NCBI GenBank assembly: GCA_038142525.1
Contig: JAYQKE010000009.1
Coordinates: forward strand, 1-31,924
Direction: 5' to 3'
From: CAJQHK01 sp038142525
GTDB lineage: Bacteria > Pseudomonadota > Alphaproteobacteria > Rickettsiales > UBA1997
DNA length: 31,924 nt
The position numbers were made by a program, and so were the translations under genes. Positions 8,413 to 18,254 of the stretch are shown piece by piece; within the stretch, counting starts at the first letter, position 1; the number at the start of each line of letters is the position of its first letter. Below the pieces are notes generated by a model. It was given only the letters and a program-made list of their open reading frames with translations, made no database searches and was not told the DNA's origin.

Positions 8413-8705
8413 TGAGTAATTTAATTTACCAGGGCATCGTTGAAGATATTAGAAGCGATAAATGCTCCGATAGTGAAATTGAGCAACTGCTAGAAGTTTT
8501 TACAAGAGCAATAGGTTATTTTAGCAGTGACCTATCTGAGAAATATTGGGAAAGTTTAAATGATTTTTTCGATTCAAATAAATCAGAAATTTCCAATTTT
8601 AGCCTTAAAGTTCAAAAAAAATCTAAAGGTTCAGTTTCTCAATATATTGGTGAATTTAAAGCGGATAATAAAAATCTAAAAATTTATGCTAAATTTAGCA
8701 ATTAA
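8412..8705 (+). CDS. Hypothetical protein, 97 aa
   Basis: Acidic N-terminal half with predicted helices (DSEIEQLLEVFTRAIGYF), then a basic C-terminal part (VQKKSKGSVSQYIGEF). No recognised domain, signal peptide or membrane segment. It is coupled to the 61-residue gene upstream. Its stop codon overlaps the stop of the convergent DUF4268 gene by four bases, leaving no room for a terminator between them. The pair has the size of a two-gene accessory unit, but I see no toxin-antitoxin motif. Confidence 0.5.
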   Translation: MSNLIYQGIVEDIRSDKCSDSEIEQLLEVFTRAIGYFSSDLSEKYWESLNDFFDSNKSEISNFSLKVQKKSKGSVSQYIGEFKADNKNLKIYAKFSN

Positions 8706-9670
8706 CCTGCCCAATCCTCAGCATTTAATTTCTTAATCCTTTTTCTGAAAACCTTATCAAATTTTTCTATATTTTCTTTGAACCATTTATGTTGGTTGCT
8801 CCAATCATTTTCATTCTGAGTATTTACCCCATCTTTTGAAAAAGATATTTCTGATTTTGTATTATCAGGAAGCTCTCTCCATTCTAATTTATTTCCTATT
8901 TCAGATTCTATTTTATCTTTATCCTGCAAAAGAAGATTAAAGAAAGCTTTTGCATTATTCTTATCTGCTAAAGTTAAATCAACGCTGATAATATTATCAC
9001 GAGTATTAAGCCTAGCATTAATATAAAAATGGCTACGACCAATAGCAAAAGTTTGCCAATGTTGTGGTCTTGGGTCTTGAGTGCGTAATTTCGATCCATT
9101 ATTTTCCAGATAATCAATCAATCCCTGCCAATAGCGATATTGCATCGCCTTAGTTTCTGATTCAATTCCTTCACTAATATTTTTTGTCGCTTGAGATATT
9201 GTTTTGCTCCAATTATTTGGTTTGCTAACAATATTAAATTTAGGAGCGACAAGTGAATCTCCTATTTTCCACAATTCAATTTCCAGTCCAAAAAATCTAA
9301 AATCATCACTAGTGATATTATTTAGCCAATCTATTGCCGCTCTATGTTCTTCTCTAAATTTTGGAGCAATCCAAACCATAGTATGAGCTTTTAAGCCAGA
9401 AGCATAAGTCAGTAATTGACCAAGATGCTTATGATTAGTCTGATCAAGCTGATTTTCGATAATTACCCATGTGTCGTCTTCAGTATTTTTACACAAAATA
9501 TCAGCTCTAAATGGGCCAACATCTTTTTCTTGAGCTTCCAATTCTAACGGAATTTTTATTGTTTCAGAAAGCAACTCCAAATTCTTCTCTTCAGCAAGCC
9601 AAGGAGTAAAATCTTGAGCTTCATTATCCCAAATATCTTTTAAGCTAATTTTTTTAAGTCTTCCTAACAT
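8702..9670 (-). CDS. DUF4268 domain protein with PD-(D/E)XK-like N-terminal region
   Basis: 322 intact residues. The N-terminal half has FRADILCKN (Asp) and then WVIIENQLDQTNHKHLGQLL, the D...E-x-Q pattern of PD-(D/E)XK nuclease folds. WIAPKFREEHRAAIDWLN and FRFFGLEIELWKIGDS follow, typical of this family. The C-terminal half (YWQGLIDYLENNGS, then FAIGRSHFYINARLN) fits DUF4268. Its biochemical role is not established; the fold suggests DNA processing or defence. It begins 21 bases after the HlyD-type gene on the same strand, so it may be read with the secretion operon, and it converges on the small genes at 8227-8705. Confidence 0.8.
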   Translation of the reverse strand: MLGRLKKISLKDIWDNEAQDFTPWLAEEKNLELLSETIKIPLELEAQEKDVGPFRADILCKNTEDDTWVIIENQLDQTNHKHLGQLLTYASGLKAHTMVWIAPKFREEHRAAIDWLNNITSDDFRFFGLEIELWKIGDSLVAPKFNIVSKPNNWSKTISQATKNISEGIESETKAMQYRYWQGLIDYLENNGSKLRTQDPRPQHWQTFAIGRSHFYINARLNTRDNIISVDLTLADKNNAKAFFNLLLQDKDKIESEIGNKLEWRELPDNTKSEISFSKDGVNTQNENDWSNQHKWFKENIEKFDKVFRKRIKKLNAEDWAG

Positions 9671-9691
9671 ATTATAAATTAATTTTAATAG

Positions 9692-11167
9692 TTAATCATC
9701 CCTAAACGCCTTATAAGTAGCATCTTTAATTGGCGATAATAGATATGACAACAACGTTCTAGATCCAGTAATTATAAAAACTTCTGCTGGCATACCTGGA
9801 TAAAGAGCTATATTTTCTTTAAGAGATTTTAATGATTTATCTGATATTTTGATTCTTCCAAGAAAATAATTTTCACCAGTAATTTCATCAAGTAAAATAT
9901 CAGCAGAAACAGAAAGTAAAATACCATCTAATTTTGGAACTTTTTTTGCCTTAAAAGCACTTAAATTAATTTTGGCTTCTAATCCCTTTTTAACAACATC
10001 GATATCTTTAGGATTAATTTTAGCTTCAATAATTAATTCTTCATCTTGAGGAACAATATTCATAATTTCTCCACCAGGAGGAATAACAGCGCCTTTGGTA
10101 TGAAATTTTAAATCCATAACAATACCAGAAGTTGGAGATTTGATTATTGTTCTTTTTAAAATATCAGAGGTTGAGGTTAATTGCTCGGTAAGGCCTGATA
10201 TTTTTGCCTCAATTTCTTGCATTTCTGCTAGAATAGTATTTATGTGTTCTTTGCTAAAATTGACTATTTCTAAATTAGTTTCAGATATAGATTGTTGCGA
10301 CTTAGCAATTGATGCTGTTAAACTGCCTTTTTTACCCTGCAATTCTGCAATTTGTTTTTGTAGATTTAATTGATCAGTTACTGGAGAATTTCTCATTTCA
10401 ACCATCTTTTTAGTCATTTCTAGCTCATTTGCTAAAATATCTAACTGATTATCGGTCGCTTTTTCTTGGGCCTCTAAAGCTTCAATTTCTTTTTCTAATT
10501 GATTAATTCTTTTCTTTAAAATATCAATTTTTCCAAAATAAGCTTCTTTTTTGATATTATAAATATTATATTGGGTCTTTAGAAGATCATCTATTTCTTC
10601 ATAATTTAATTTTTGCCCTTGTCGCTTTATATGAGATAAATCCAAATCTTCCTTATAATCTTGTTCTTTGGTTAATCTTTTATAAATTGCTTTTGAAGTA
10701 AGTAATTGTTTAGCAACTGCTGATTGCTGTGATTTTGCCTGAATATTTTGCAAAATTATTAAATCTTCACCTGTTACAATTTCGCTTCCTTCTTTAACTA
10801 AAATTTCTTCAATAATACCACCTTCTAAATGCTGAATGGTCTTTTTGTTGAAATCGAGTACAACAGTGCCTGAGGCAATTGATGAAGAATTAATTGGCAT
10901 AAAAGATGCCCAAAGAAAAAATATACCAAAAAATATTGATATGACATAAATTCCAATTTTAACTGGTTTTAAGCCAATTTGCTCATCTTCTAATTTTAGA
11001 TATTGATCAAATAATTTGCTGATTTTTTCACATTTATTATCAATATATTTTTTAGTTTTTGGGAAATATTTATTAGCTATTTTTGAAAAAGAATTTGAAA
11101 TATCCTTTTTTGCTTTAGATAGATATTTTTTGGATGTTTTTTTGAGTTTCTCGATATATTGCCTCAT
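9692..11167 (-). CDS. T1SS periplasmic adaptor, HlyD/PrtE family
   Basis: 491 intact residues. A basic helical cytoplasmic N-terminus of about 68 residues, longer than usual for PrtE-type adaptors, precedes one membrane helix (about 70-90). Then comes a split lipoyl-type domain (IQHLEGGIIEEILVKEGSEI ... IIKSPTSGIVMDLKFHTKG), a long coiled-coil hairpin between, and the C-terminal family block INPKDIDVVKKG, SADILLDEITGENYFLG and LYPGMPAEVFIITGSRTLL. It bridges the ABC exporter and the TolC channel. Its start overlaps the ABC stop by four bases, so the two are translationally coupled. Confidence 0.93.
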   Translation of the reverse strand: MRQYIEKLKKTSKKYLSKAKKDISNSFSKIANKYFPKTKKYIDNKCEKISKLFDQYLKLEDEQIGLKPVKIGIYVISIFFGIFFLWASFMPINSSSIASGTVVLDFNKKTIQHLEGGIIEEILVKEGSEIVTGEDLIILQNIQAKSQQSAVAKQLLTSKAIYKRLTKEQDYKEDLDLSHIKRQGQKLNYEEIDDLLKTQYNIYNIKKEAYFGKIDILKKRINQLEKEIEALEAQEKATDNQLDILANELEMTKKMVEMRNSPVTDQLNLQKQIAELQGKKGSLTASIAKSQQSISETNLEIVNFSKEHINTILAEMQEIEAKISGLTEQLTSTSDILKRTIIKSPTSGIVMDLKFHTKGAVIPPGGEIMNIVPQDEELIIEAKINPKDIDVVKKGLEAKINLSAFKAKKVPKLDGILLSVSADILLDEITGENYFLGRIKISDKSLKSLKENIALYPGMPAEVFIITGSRTLLSYLLSPIKDATYKAFRDD

Positions 11168-12861
11168 TTTTGATCTTTAATCTGATTTTTCTTAATATTT
11201 TCTAATTGCTTTAAAACTTTTTTCTTTTCATCAAAAAATTGGATTTGACCATCATGCATAACAATAATCTTATCGACTACATCTAAGATCCTAGTTCTAT
11301 GAGAAACTACAAAAGTTGTGATTTTCTTTTTCTTAGCAATATTTAAGGCATAAATTAGGGCATTTTCACCATCAGAATCTAAATTAGAATTTGGCTCATC
11401 TAAAATCATAATTTTTGTATCACCATAAAGAGCTCTTGCTAGGGCAATTCTTTGTTTTTGGCCAGCAGAGAGGTTTTTACCAAGATTTTCAAGGCAAGTA
11501 TCATATCCTTTATCAAAATCAGAAATTATTTTATGACTACCGGCATTAGTTCTTTGCTTCAATTATTTTCTTATCATCTATTTTTTCCTCCATTCTTGCA
11601 ATATTCTCTTTAATAGTACCTGCTACAAATTCTACTTGTTGCGGTAAATAGCCGATAAATTTACCTAATTGCTCTCTATTATAATTTTGTAATTTAGCAT
11701 CATCAATTAATACTCTACCGATTGAAGGCTCAATAATTCCTGCCATTAATCTAGAAAGTGTAGTTTTTCCACCTCCGCTTGGACCAATAATTGCAATAAT
11801 TTCTCCTGGATTTGCTTCAATATTGATTGATTTTAGAATTAATTTATTATTATCTTCCGCCTTAAAAGAAATATTTTCTAATTTAATTTTGCCTGTTGGC
11901 TCTGGCAATTCTGTTTTGTCACTTTCAACTTTTATTTCTTTTACCGATTTATTTAGCCTGTCATAAGATTTTTTAGCATTTATAAATTCTTTCGCCAAAT
12001 ATTAACCAGCGCATCAAAAGGTGCTAAGGCCTTACCAGCTAAGATAGAAGTTGCAATAATGCCACCGGCAGACATTTTATTGTAAATCACCAAAATTGCA
12101 CCAACTGCCATAGTAATAATTTGAATTAACATTCTAATTAATTTGGTAATTGATGAGATATAAAAACCAAAACATTTGCTTGATAAGAAAAATCGCGCAT
12201 TTTTATTCTATCGACAAAAAGCTTTTGAATAACATTACTCTTCATGCCCATAGCAATAATAGCCTCAGAGCTATTTGTTAAATTGCTAGTTTTTGTAAAA
12301 AAAGCAGTTTGCATATCATTTACCTGCTTGATTCTTTTATTGGCTAATTTTTCATTAAGATATGCCATTAAGAATAAAAAAGACGCCAATAACAGTAATA
12401 AAACCATTAATCGGATGAATAAAGAAAATCACTATAAAATAAATTGGGGCGAATGGCGCATCAAAAAGAGAAGATAATGCTGGGCTATTTAAAAAATTTC
12501 TAATTACATTTAAATCTCTAACAAGTGATGATCCAATATTGTGATTATGAACTGAGATATCTAAGGTTTTATCAACCAATAATGGCTCTAATTTTTTTTC
12601 TAAATGAAAGCCAATTTGTGCAAAGACAAAATTCCTAATAATTTGAAGTATTGTCATAAAAATCAGCATTGCCATTACTATCAAGGCAATTACCACTAAT
12701 GTTTCTATACTAAAACTCGATAGAACCCTGTCTAATACTTGCAGTGAATATATTGGCATGGCCAGCATGGCAATATTAATGAAGAAGCTAAATATAAAAG
12801 CATAAATAAAGGATTTTTTAGCTGATAATAATGTTTCTTGTAATATTGTTTTATTATTCAT
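11164..12861 (-). pseudogene. T1SS ABC exporter, PrtD-like (permease + ATPase), four frameshifts
   Basis: The ATG at 12861 opens a permease half (AMLAMPIYSLQVLDRVLSS) with several membrane helices. Frame changes occur near 12375, 12160, 12000 and 11560, and coding resumes each time. The nucleotide-binding domain is complete when joined: Walker A GPSGGGKTT (near 11785-11759), Q-loop YLPQQVEF, signature LSAGQKQR, Walker B KIMILDEP followed by NSNLD, and switch His in VVSHRTR. Restored length is about 565 residues, usual for PrtD/LipB-type exporters. No N-terminal C39-like domain is present. It would energise export of the giant RTX protein. The start overlaps the TolC-like stop by eight bases. 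Confidence 0.9.
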
Positions 12862-14130
12862 ACTTCTTCTTGTTATTTTTATCCATAATATCTTGTGTTA
12901 ATAATGTTAATTTATAATAAGATTGATATAAATTATTTTTAGCTTCATAGAATTTAATTTCTAAGTTATTCTTTTCGATTTTTATCTGTAATAATTTTAT
13001 TAGGCTAAGAGCTCTTAAATTATAGCTTCTTTGATTTCTTTTGAGTTTAGCTCGTGCAAGGGAAAGGATATTGACCGAATCTTCATAAATCTTCTTATTT
13101 GAATTATATTCCTTAAAATATTGTTTAATTTTCTTTTCGATATCTTGATTTGTTAAATCAAATTCTTCTTTTTTTATTCTAAGATCATATTTTGCCTTTT
13201 TAATACCAAAATACTCACGCCTTTTTGAAATAAGGGTATCTTAACATCTAGATAAACTGATTTACTTTCTAAATCCCCGCCATCAAGATATACTAAATTT
13301 TCTTGTTTGGAGTAATTTGCTGTAATATTTACTTTTGGAGATAAATTTCCTATTTCTTTTCTATATGCTTGTTTTAAAGCATTTAGTTCATTTTGCCTTT
13401 GTTTTATTTCAGGATTTTGAGCTTTACCCTTGAGTAAGTCATCAAGAATAATATTTGGTAATTTAAGATCTATATTTTCTATATTTATTGGTTTTTCTCC
13501 TGTTAAATTTTGATATTCTAATTTTGCTTGATTTAATTTATTTGTTAAATCCTCTAAATCTCTTGTAGCATTATAATAACCAATTTTATTATCGATGATT
13601 TCATTTTCAGAAGTAAGTGAACCCTTAGATTTAGTTTTATTTAAAATTTGACGATAATAACTGACATTATTTTTGGTCAGTTTAAGATTTTTTTCCAAAG
13701 TCATAATTTCGATATAGATGTTTACTATTTCTAAAATTAATTCTCTTTTAAAATTCTCTAATTGATATTTTTGTGCTAAATATTCAAACTTGCCTTGTTT
13801 TATACTAGATATTCCCCTCATACCATTAAAAACTGGCTGGGTAAGTGATAATGAATTTGTTTGCTCTGTTAAAAAATCATCAGTTCCAGCACCATCACTT
13901 CTAATATTTTGTTTTTTACCTCTTTGTATGTTGGCTGAGATATCTGGTAAAAATTCAGAGATTGAGGTTTTTTGATTATTCTTAGCTGATTTTAATTGTA
14001 ATTTTTCAATTTTATATTTTTTAGAATTAGATAAAGTCAGATCTATTGCATCTTCTAAATTAGTGGCAAAAACACTATTTGAAAATAATAAATAAATTAT
14101 GATGGTTATTTTAATAATTTTATATTTCAT
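12854..14130 (-). pseudogene. TolC-family outer membrane channel (one frameshift)
   Basis: The ATG at 14130 gives a Sec signal peptide (MKYKIIKITIIIYLLFSNSV, cleavage after FA). It is followed by the TolC-type start NLEDAIDLTLSNSKKYKIEK, FLPDISANIQRG, and SLSLTQPVFNGMRG. A slip in the A5 run near 13217 moves coding to another frame, which continues GEYFGIKKAKYDLRIKKEEF to the stop at 12854. Restored length is about 425 residues, normal for the family. The protein forms the outer-membrane exit duct of the T1SS. Its start overlaps the preceding beta-barrel gene (ATGA) and its stop overlaps the ABC gene. Confidence 0.88.
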
Positions 14131-14699
14131 AATTTAATTGCTAAATTCAAAGAAAAAGAATTATTTCGTAAATGTAACTTGTCGCTATTCCTATCTGTAA
14201 AATCTATTTCATAAAATTTGGCATTTATTCTTTCGCTAAATATTTGTTAAAATTATAAGATGTACCAAGACCATAATAAAAATTTCCTCTATAGTAATTC
14301 TCTATTTTTTGATTAATCTCATATTCAAATTTAGCAAACTAATCCACCGAGAGATGCAAAAATATCAAATTTATTATAAGAATATCCAAAATTTATTCCA
14401 GCTCCAAATTGTTCGTTAATTTTATCTTTTTGATCAGGAAAATTTTCATAGAAAATTTCTGGCATAAAGAATATATGATCATCTGATTTATCAAAATCAG
14501 CAAGACCAGAAATTAGGTTAAATTTCTTAGAAAGTGAGATTCCAATACCAGCAGAAGTGATATTAGAATAATTATCATTATTATTTGATGGATTGCTATC
14601 ATTAATAGCAACAAAAGATGTTTTTGGAAATGTTGCTAGTCCTAATAATATAAAGGTAAGAATTATTCTCTTATACCATTTTCCATTTAAAAATAAACA
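14127..14699 (-). pseudogene. Outer-membrane beta-barrel protein, start disrupted by palindromic element, two frameshifts
   Basis: The recognisable protein begins with a signal-like segment (KWYKRIILTFILLGLATFPK) that has no ATG in front. The open frame instead runs back through the palindromic element into the acyltransferase gene, up to an ATG at 14894. The mature part shows alternating barrel strands: SAGIGISLSKKFNLISG, FGAGINFGYSYNKFDIFA, then after slips near 14340 and 14245 FYYGLGTSYNFN and INAKFYEIDF. The stop overlaps the TolC start as ATGA. It resembles small 8-strand OMP beta-barrels. A role in surface stability or secretion is inferred only from its place in the operon. The upper boundary given is approximate. 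Confidence 0.6.
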
Positions 14700-14845
14700 A
14701 TATAGCAAGATATTTTTATTTGATATTTGTAAAAAACGAGCATCAATATACCCATATTGATCAAGGCTTTTTGCTAATATCAAATAAAAAGATGAAGCTA
14801 GATTGTTTAATCTTTTTACATGGTTTTTTAGATGGAAAATGGTAT
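14673..14845. repeat. Long palindromic (RPE- or MITE-like) element
   Basis: The ends are ATACCATTTTCCAT and, inverted, ATGGAAAATGGTAT. The arms continue to pair inward: TAAACAATATAGC with its partner, TTTTTATTTGATATT with AATATCAAATAAAAA, and CATCAATAT with ATATTGATC around a short centre. The right arm carries about 12 extra bases. A TTA flanks each end and could be a 3-bp target duplication, though chance is possible. The element starts exactly at the stop codon of the acyltransferase gene and replaces the start region of the beta-barrel gene. An open frame on the minus strand runs through its whole length. Confidence 0.75.
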
Positions 14846-15389
14846 TACTCTCCCTTAGAAGTTTGTTTTTTATTTTTTCGATAATTTTTACCATACCAAT
14901 TATATATACCTTTTATTTTACCATTACTATCAACCCTAACTGATTTACCGCAATCATTTGGAAAAATATTATCCTTAATATCTTTGCTAACTTGTCTCAT
15001 ATGACCAAATGGCGCTAAAAAATCTATAAACCAAATTCTATTACCAGATTTCCAATCTTGTGGCTTTAAAATATATTCTTGTGACAAATATTTTTCTTCA
15101 ACTTCTTTAGATAAAAATGCCCAAGTTATTAAAGCTATAGGGTCTTTTAATTTGTTTTTATAGATTCTAAACTGATTTAAATGAACAGGGGGAAAAATAC
15201 TGAGCCAATATCATGAATTAGATATTTGCGGTGAAATTCAGATACCATTAATAAAGATGCAACTTCACCAAATAATCTGTAACGTCCTTCCCTTGGTAAC
15301 TTTAGAATAATACCATTATCCTTGGTATAAAAAGGCTCTAATTTTGGACTATTATCATCTATTTCTTTTTCTGTTTTCTTGTTCGTCAT
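14845..15389 (-). pseudogene. HlyC-type toxin-activating lysine acyltransferase (one frameshift)
   Basis: The ATG at 15389 lies 11 bases after the previous gene. The first frame gives LFGEVASLLMVSEFHRKYL, with the catalytic-type His53 in the position of HlyC His23. A slip in the C5 run near 15188 leads to PVHLNQFRIYKN, ITWAFLSKEVEEKYL, LKPQDWKSGNRIWFIDFLAP (Asp in the position of HlyC Asp92) and KSVRVDSNGKIKGIYNWYGK. Restored length is about 180 residues against 170 in HlyC. The enzyme transfers acyl groups from acyl-ACP to internal lysines of RTX toxins in the cytosol before export. Its presence implies the giant RTX product upstream is acylated. Its stop codon is formed at the border of the palindromic element. 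Confidence 0.88.
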
Positions 15390-15400
15390 ATATTATTACT

Positions 15401-16104
15401 TTATAGCTGGCTAAATGAAACAGTAGGGGCAATTATGTAAGAAACCCAGTTAGAGCTTGTACCAGCTACAGAGTCTGACATACCAAGTGTAGAAGATATA
15501 TCAAAATCTAACGCATATTGCCTGTATTTTGCATTTTCATCCCAAACTAAGGTAGAGCTTAAAGGGATTATATAATCAACTTTATTTGAGTCAGTAACAT
15601 TAACAGAAACTAACGAGCTAGCACTTATTGAAACATCTGAAACAAAAGTTGTAATTTCACTCTTATCACCTGAGCTTGTACTAGCACCCATATATATCTT
15701 GCTTTGAGTTTCTGTAACTGCGGCAGTTCAGCAATGACTGATGTATAATCTGTTCCAGAGTTATTTGTATAGTAAGTAGTTCCTCCAGATTCTAACTGCC
15801 CTGATATAACAAAGCTTCTGCCAATTACAAAACGAACATGGCTATAAGTTCCATTATCAATATTGCTTAAACTATCAACAAAAGAACCGACATTTTGACC
15901 AGCGCTTGCAGATGCTATATCAAAATCTCTACCAGAATCATTGCTACCAATTATTTTAGGATCTGAGTGACTACTATCAGAACAAAGTGCCATTTCATAA
16001 AGAGTTACTCTATAAACATCTGGAGCACCAGAAACAGTAGCTGAAAATGCAATATTAGCTGAAGCGAATATTGATAAGATAGTAAAAAAAGTTTTTCTTA
16101 ACAT
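15401..16104 (-). pseudogene. Exported protein of unknown function (one frameshift)
   Basis: The ATG at 16104 starts a clear signal peptide (MLRKTFFTILSIFASANIAF, cleavage after SA). The mature part reads PDVYRVTLYEMALCSDSS, FDIASASAGQNVGSFVDSLS and GTYSHVRFVIGRSFVISG. After a frame change near 15720, SDVSISASSLVSVNVTDSNK and SNWVSYIIAPTVSFSQL end at 15401. About 234 residues restored. It looks like a beta-rich extracytoplasmic protein; the P-D-x-Y-x-V-x-x-x-x-x-x-L-C start resembles exported proteins seen in alphaproteobacterial genomes, but I cannot name a family. It sits between the inverse-autotransporter barrel and the acyltransferase and is probably cotranscribed with both. Confidence 0.65.
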
Positions 16105-16130
16105 AATTTATTTATTGAATTTTTATTTTA

Positions 16131-17060
16131 TTAATTTGATCTTCTTACAACAATTGAGCCATTATATTCTCTTTCAATTGTAATTTTATCACTTCTTCTA
16201 ACGCGATCCATAGTATGCTCACTCATGTCACGTAATCTAAATGCTTTATCATCAACAAAATTTGATGTTGCACTGGATCTGCTTGATCCTCCAAATTCTG
16301 CTAATTTAAATCTGGTTTGAATGAAATGTGATTTATCAGTTTGATTACTATCATCCATTCCTGCTTCAATAGTAATATTTGGAGAAATTCTTCCGCAAGA
16401 GTTCCGCCCCACCTTCAATGTCAGAATTTTCATTAATCTTTTGACTATCCCATTCATATCTTCTAGCAGAAACAGTTAGCCATGGTAAATATGGCACTAC
16501 CCCCTGATTTCAACATCATACCCATCTAATGCTCTCTCAGTAGCTCCAGCGATTTTTCTATCATCACTTAAAGCATCATAATAATTAGCAAAAAAATCAA
16601 AATTAGCCCATTTTGCTTCAACACCATAACCGACTCTATAATGGTTAGAATCCCATTGTTTATCAAAAAAACTATTGGCGCCAACTAATATTTTATTATC
16701 TAAAAATAAACTTCTATATCCAAGACCAAGATTTGAACTGGTTCTACTATCTCCAAAAACTGTTTCTTTATTTAATCTTGCTTGGGTAAAAAATGTATGC
16801 TTCTTCTCATCACTTTGATATAATGGTCGCACTGTCCAGATTGAATATTCAGGTTTATTATCTTCTGTTAATTGCCATTCTAACTCAATTCTTTTTGTCC
16901 AATCTGGAAGATCTTCTGATAATTTTGGTAATATAATTTGGTCAATCATTGTTTTACCAAATCCTATCATTTGATTTTGGTTATTCCCAGCATAAAGATT
17001 ATTACTTACCCCTAACAAGGTAACTCCTAAAATAGCAGATTTACATATTTTTTTAAACAT
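16131..17060 (-). pseudogene. Free-standing inverse autotransporter (intimin/invasin-type) beta-barrel, two frameshifts
   Basis: The ATG at 17060 gives a signal peptide (MFKKICKSAILGVTLLGVSN, cleavage near YA-GN). A barrel of the inverse-autotransporter beta-domain family follows: YSIWTVRPLYQSDEKKHTFF, SNLGLGYRSLFLDNKILVGA, NSFFDKQWDSNHYRVGYGVE, ERALDGYDVEIRG. Slips near 16500 (C5 run) and 16400 are bridged by VPYLPWLTVSARRYEWD and ISPNITIEAG. It ends with the linker-helix motif FRLRDMSEHTMDRVRRSDK and stops after VVRRSN. Restored length is about 310 residues. Normal family members continue into a large Ig-like passenger and may carry an N-terminal LysM; both are absent here. The next gene upstream, 46 bases away, encodes a protein with LysM and cadherin-like domains. 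Confidence 0.82.
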
Positions 17061-17106
17061 TTGATTTTGGTTAAATTAATTATATTATAATTTTAATTAT
17101 TTAAAT

Positions 17107-17544
17107 TTAGCTTATATTAAAATCTTCAGCACTTAAATTAAACACCCCATTTAATATAATTGCAAATTCATTATTTTCCTCTAAAATAAATGTATCGACT
17201 CCATCATTACTGATTTCAAGATCATCAAACGATAAACCAGAGTTGCTTATTTGAATTAGATCAATTCCTTTTTCAAAATCTTGGATGATATCAGGATTTT
17301 CTGATTTTGACCAATCTATATTAGTAAAATCAAATATATCAGATCCCGATCCACCATTTAAAATATCTTTACCAATTCCACCAAGCAATGTATCATCGCC
17401 TTCATATCCTTTAATTACATCATCTCCATCACCACCATTTAGAATATCATCGCCTCTACCTCCAACTATACTATCATTCCCACCCTCACCATTTATGATA
17501 TCATTTCCATCATTACTCCAAAGAACATCATCACCTTCAGAGCC
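17107..17544 (-). other. C-terminal RTX block and T1SS secretion end
   Basis: Five to eight canonical RTX repeats (GSEGDDVLWSNDGNDIINGE, GGDGDDVIKGYEGDDTLLGG) are followed by SGSDIFDFTNIDWSKSENPD, IIQDFEKGIDLIQISNSG and a final FNLSAEDFNIS. This is the usual serralysin/RTX C-terminal arrangement recognised by PrtD/PrtE-type exporters, matching the exporter encoded downstream. The C-terminus is uncleaved in such substrates. Confidence 0.85.
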
Positions 17545-18254
17545 ATTAATGGTAACAGAACCATAGGTAAATATATCAGAGGATAAATCAATAACATCAC
17601 TACCGCCAAGAGCATTAATAACTTCAATTCCAAATAATCTACTACCGCTTATTGTTGGATTATCAGATATTAAATCATGAAGGAATATTACATCATCTCC
17701 TTCAGTAAGGTAAAGCGTGTCGCTTTCTCCTTTACCCCCATCAAAAGCGTCATAGGATCTGATTTTACCAGTAATTGATATTTCATCTCCTGTATAGGAG
17801 TTTTTAGCAGAATATCCTTCTCCCCAAACATCATCAATATTGTAAGCAATGGTATCATTACCATCTCCTGAGAAGATTAAATCCGTTGTCCCTGCATTTG
17901 CGACAACTAAATCAGATTCACTTGTTGCTTCAATAATATTAATCCTATCATCATTTCTAACTTGAAGAGATTCTTTTACAACTAAGGTAAATTCTTGGCT
18001 CGTTTCATATTTACCATCACTTGCAGTTAATATTAGATTTATAGCTCCAATATTATTATCAGTTGCATTACTGGTAATTGTTCTATTTTCTGCATTGTAA
18101 TTAATCCAATCAGGAAGTGAATTACCATTAGCAAGTCCTATCGATATTGTAAGATCATCGCCATCAACATCATTAAAAATATTATCAGGAATAGTAATAG
18201 TATTTTCTTCACCCGCTCTAATCATTTGATCATTAAAATCATTTACAACTATTG

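Noticed and set aside
8227..8705. The two small coupled genes as a toxin-antitoxin pair
   Set aside because: Size and coupling fit, but neither protein shows a known toxin or antitoxin motif.
14331..14894. A single 187-residue minus-strand protein starting at 14894
   Set aside because: Its first half is the end of the acyltransferase gene in another frame plus the palindromic element; only the part after about 14699 looks like a protein of its own.
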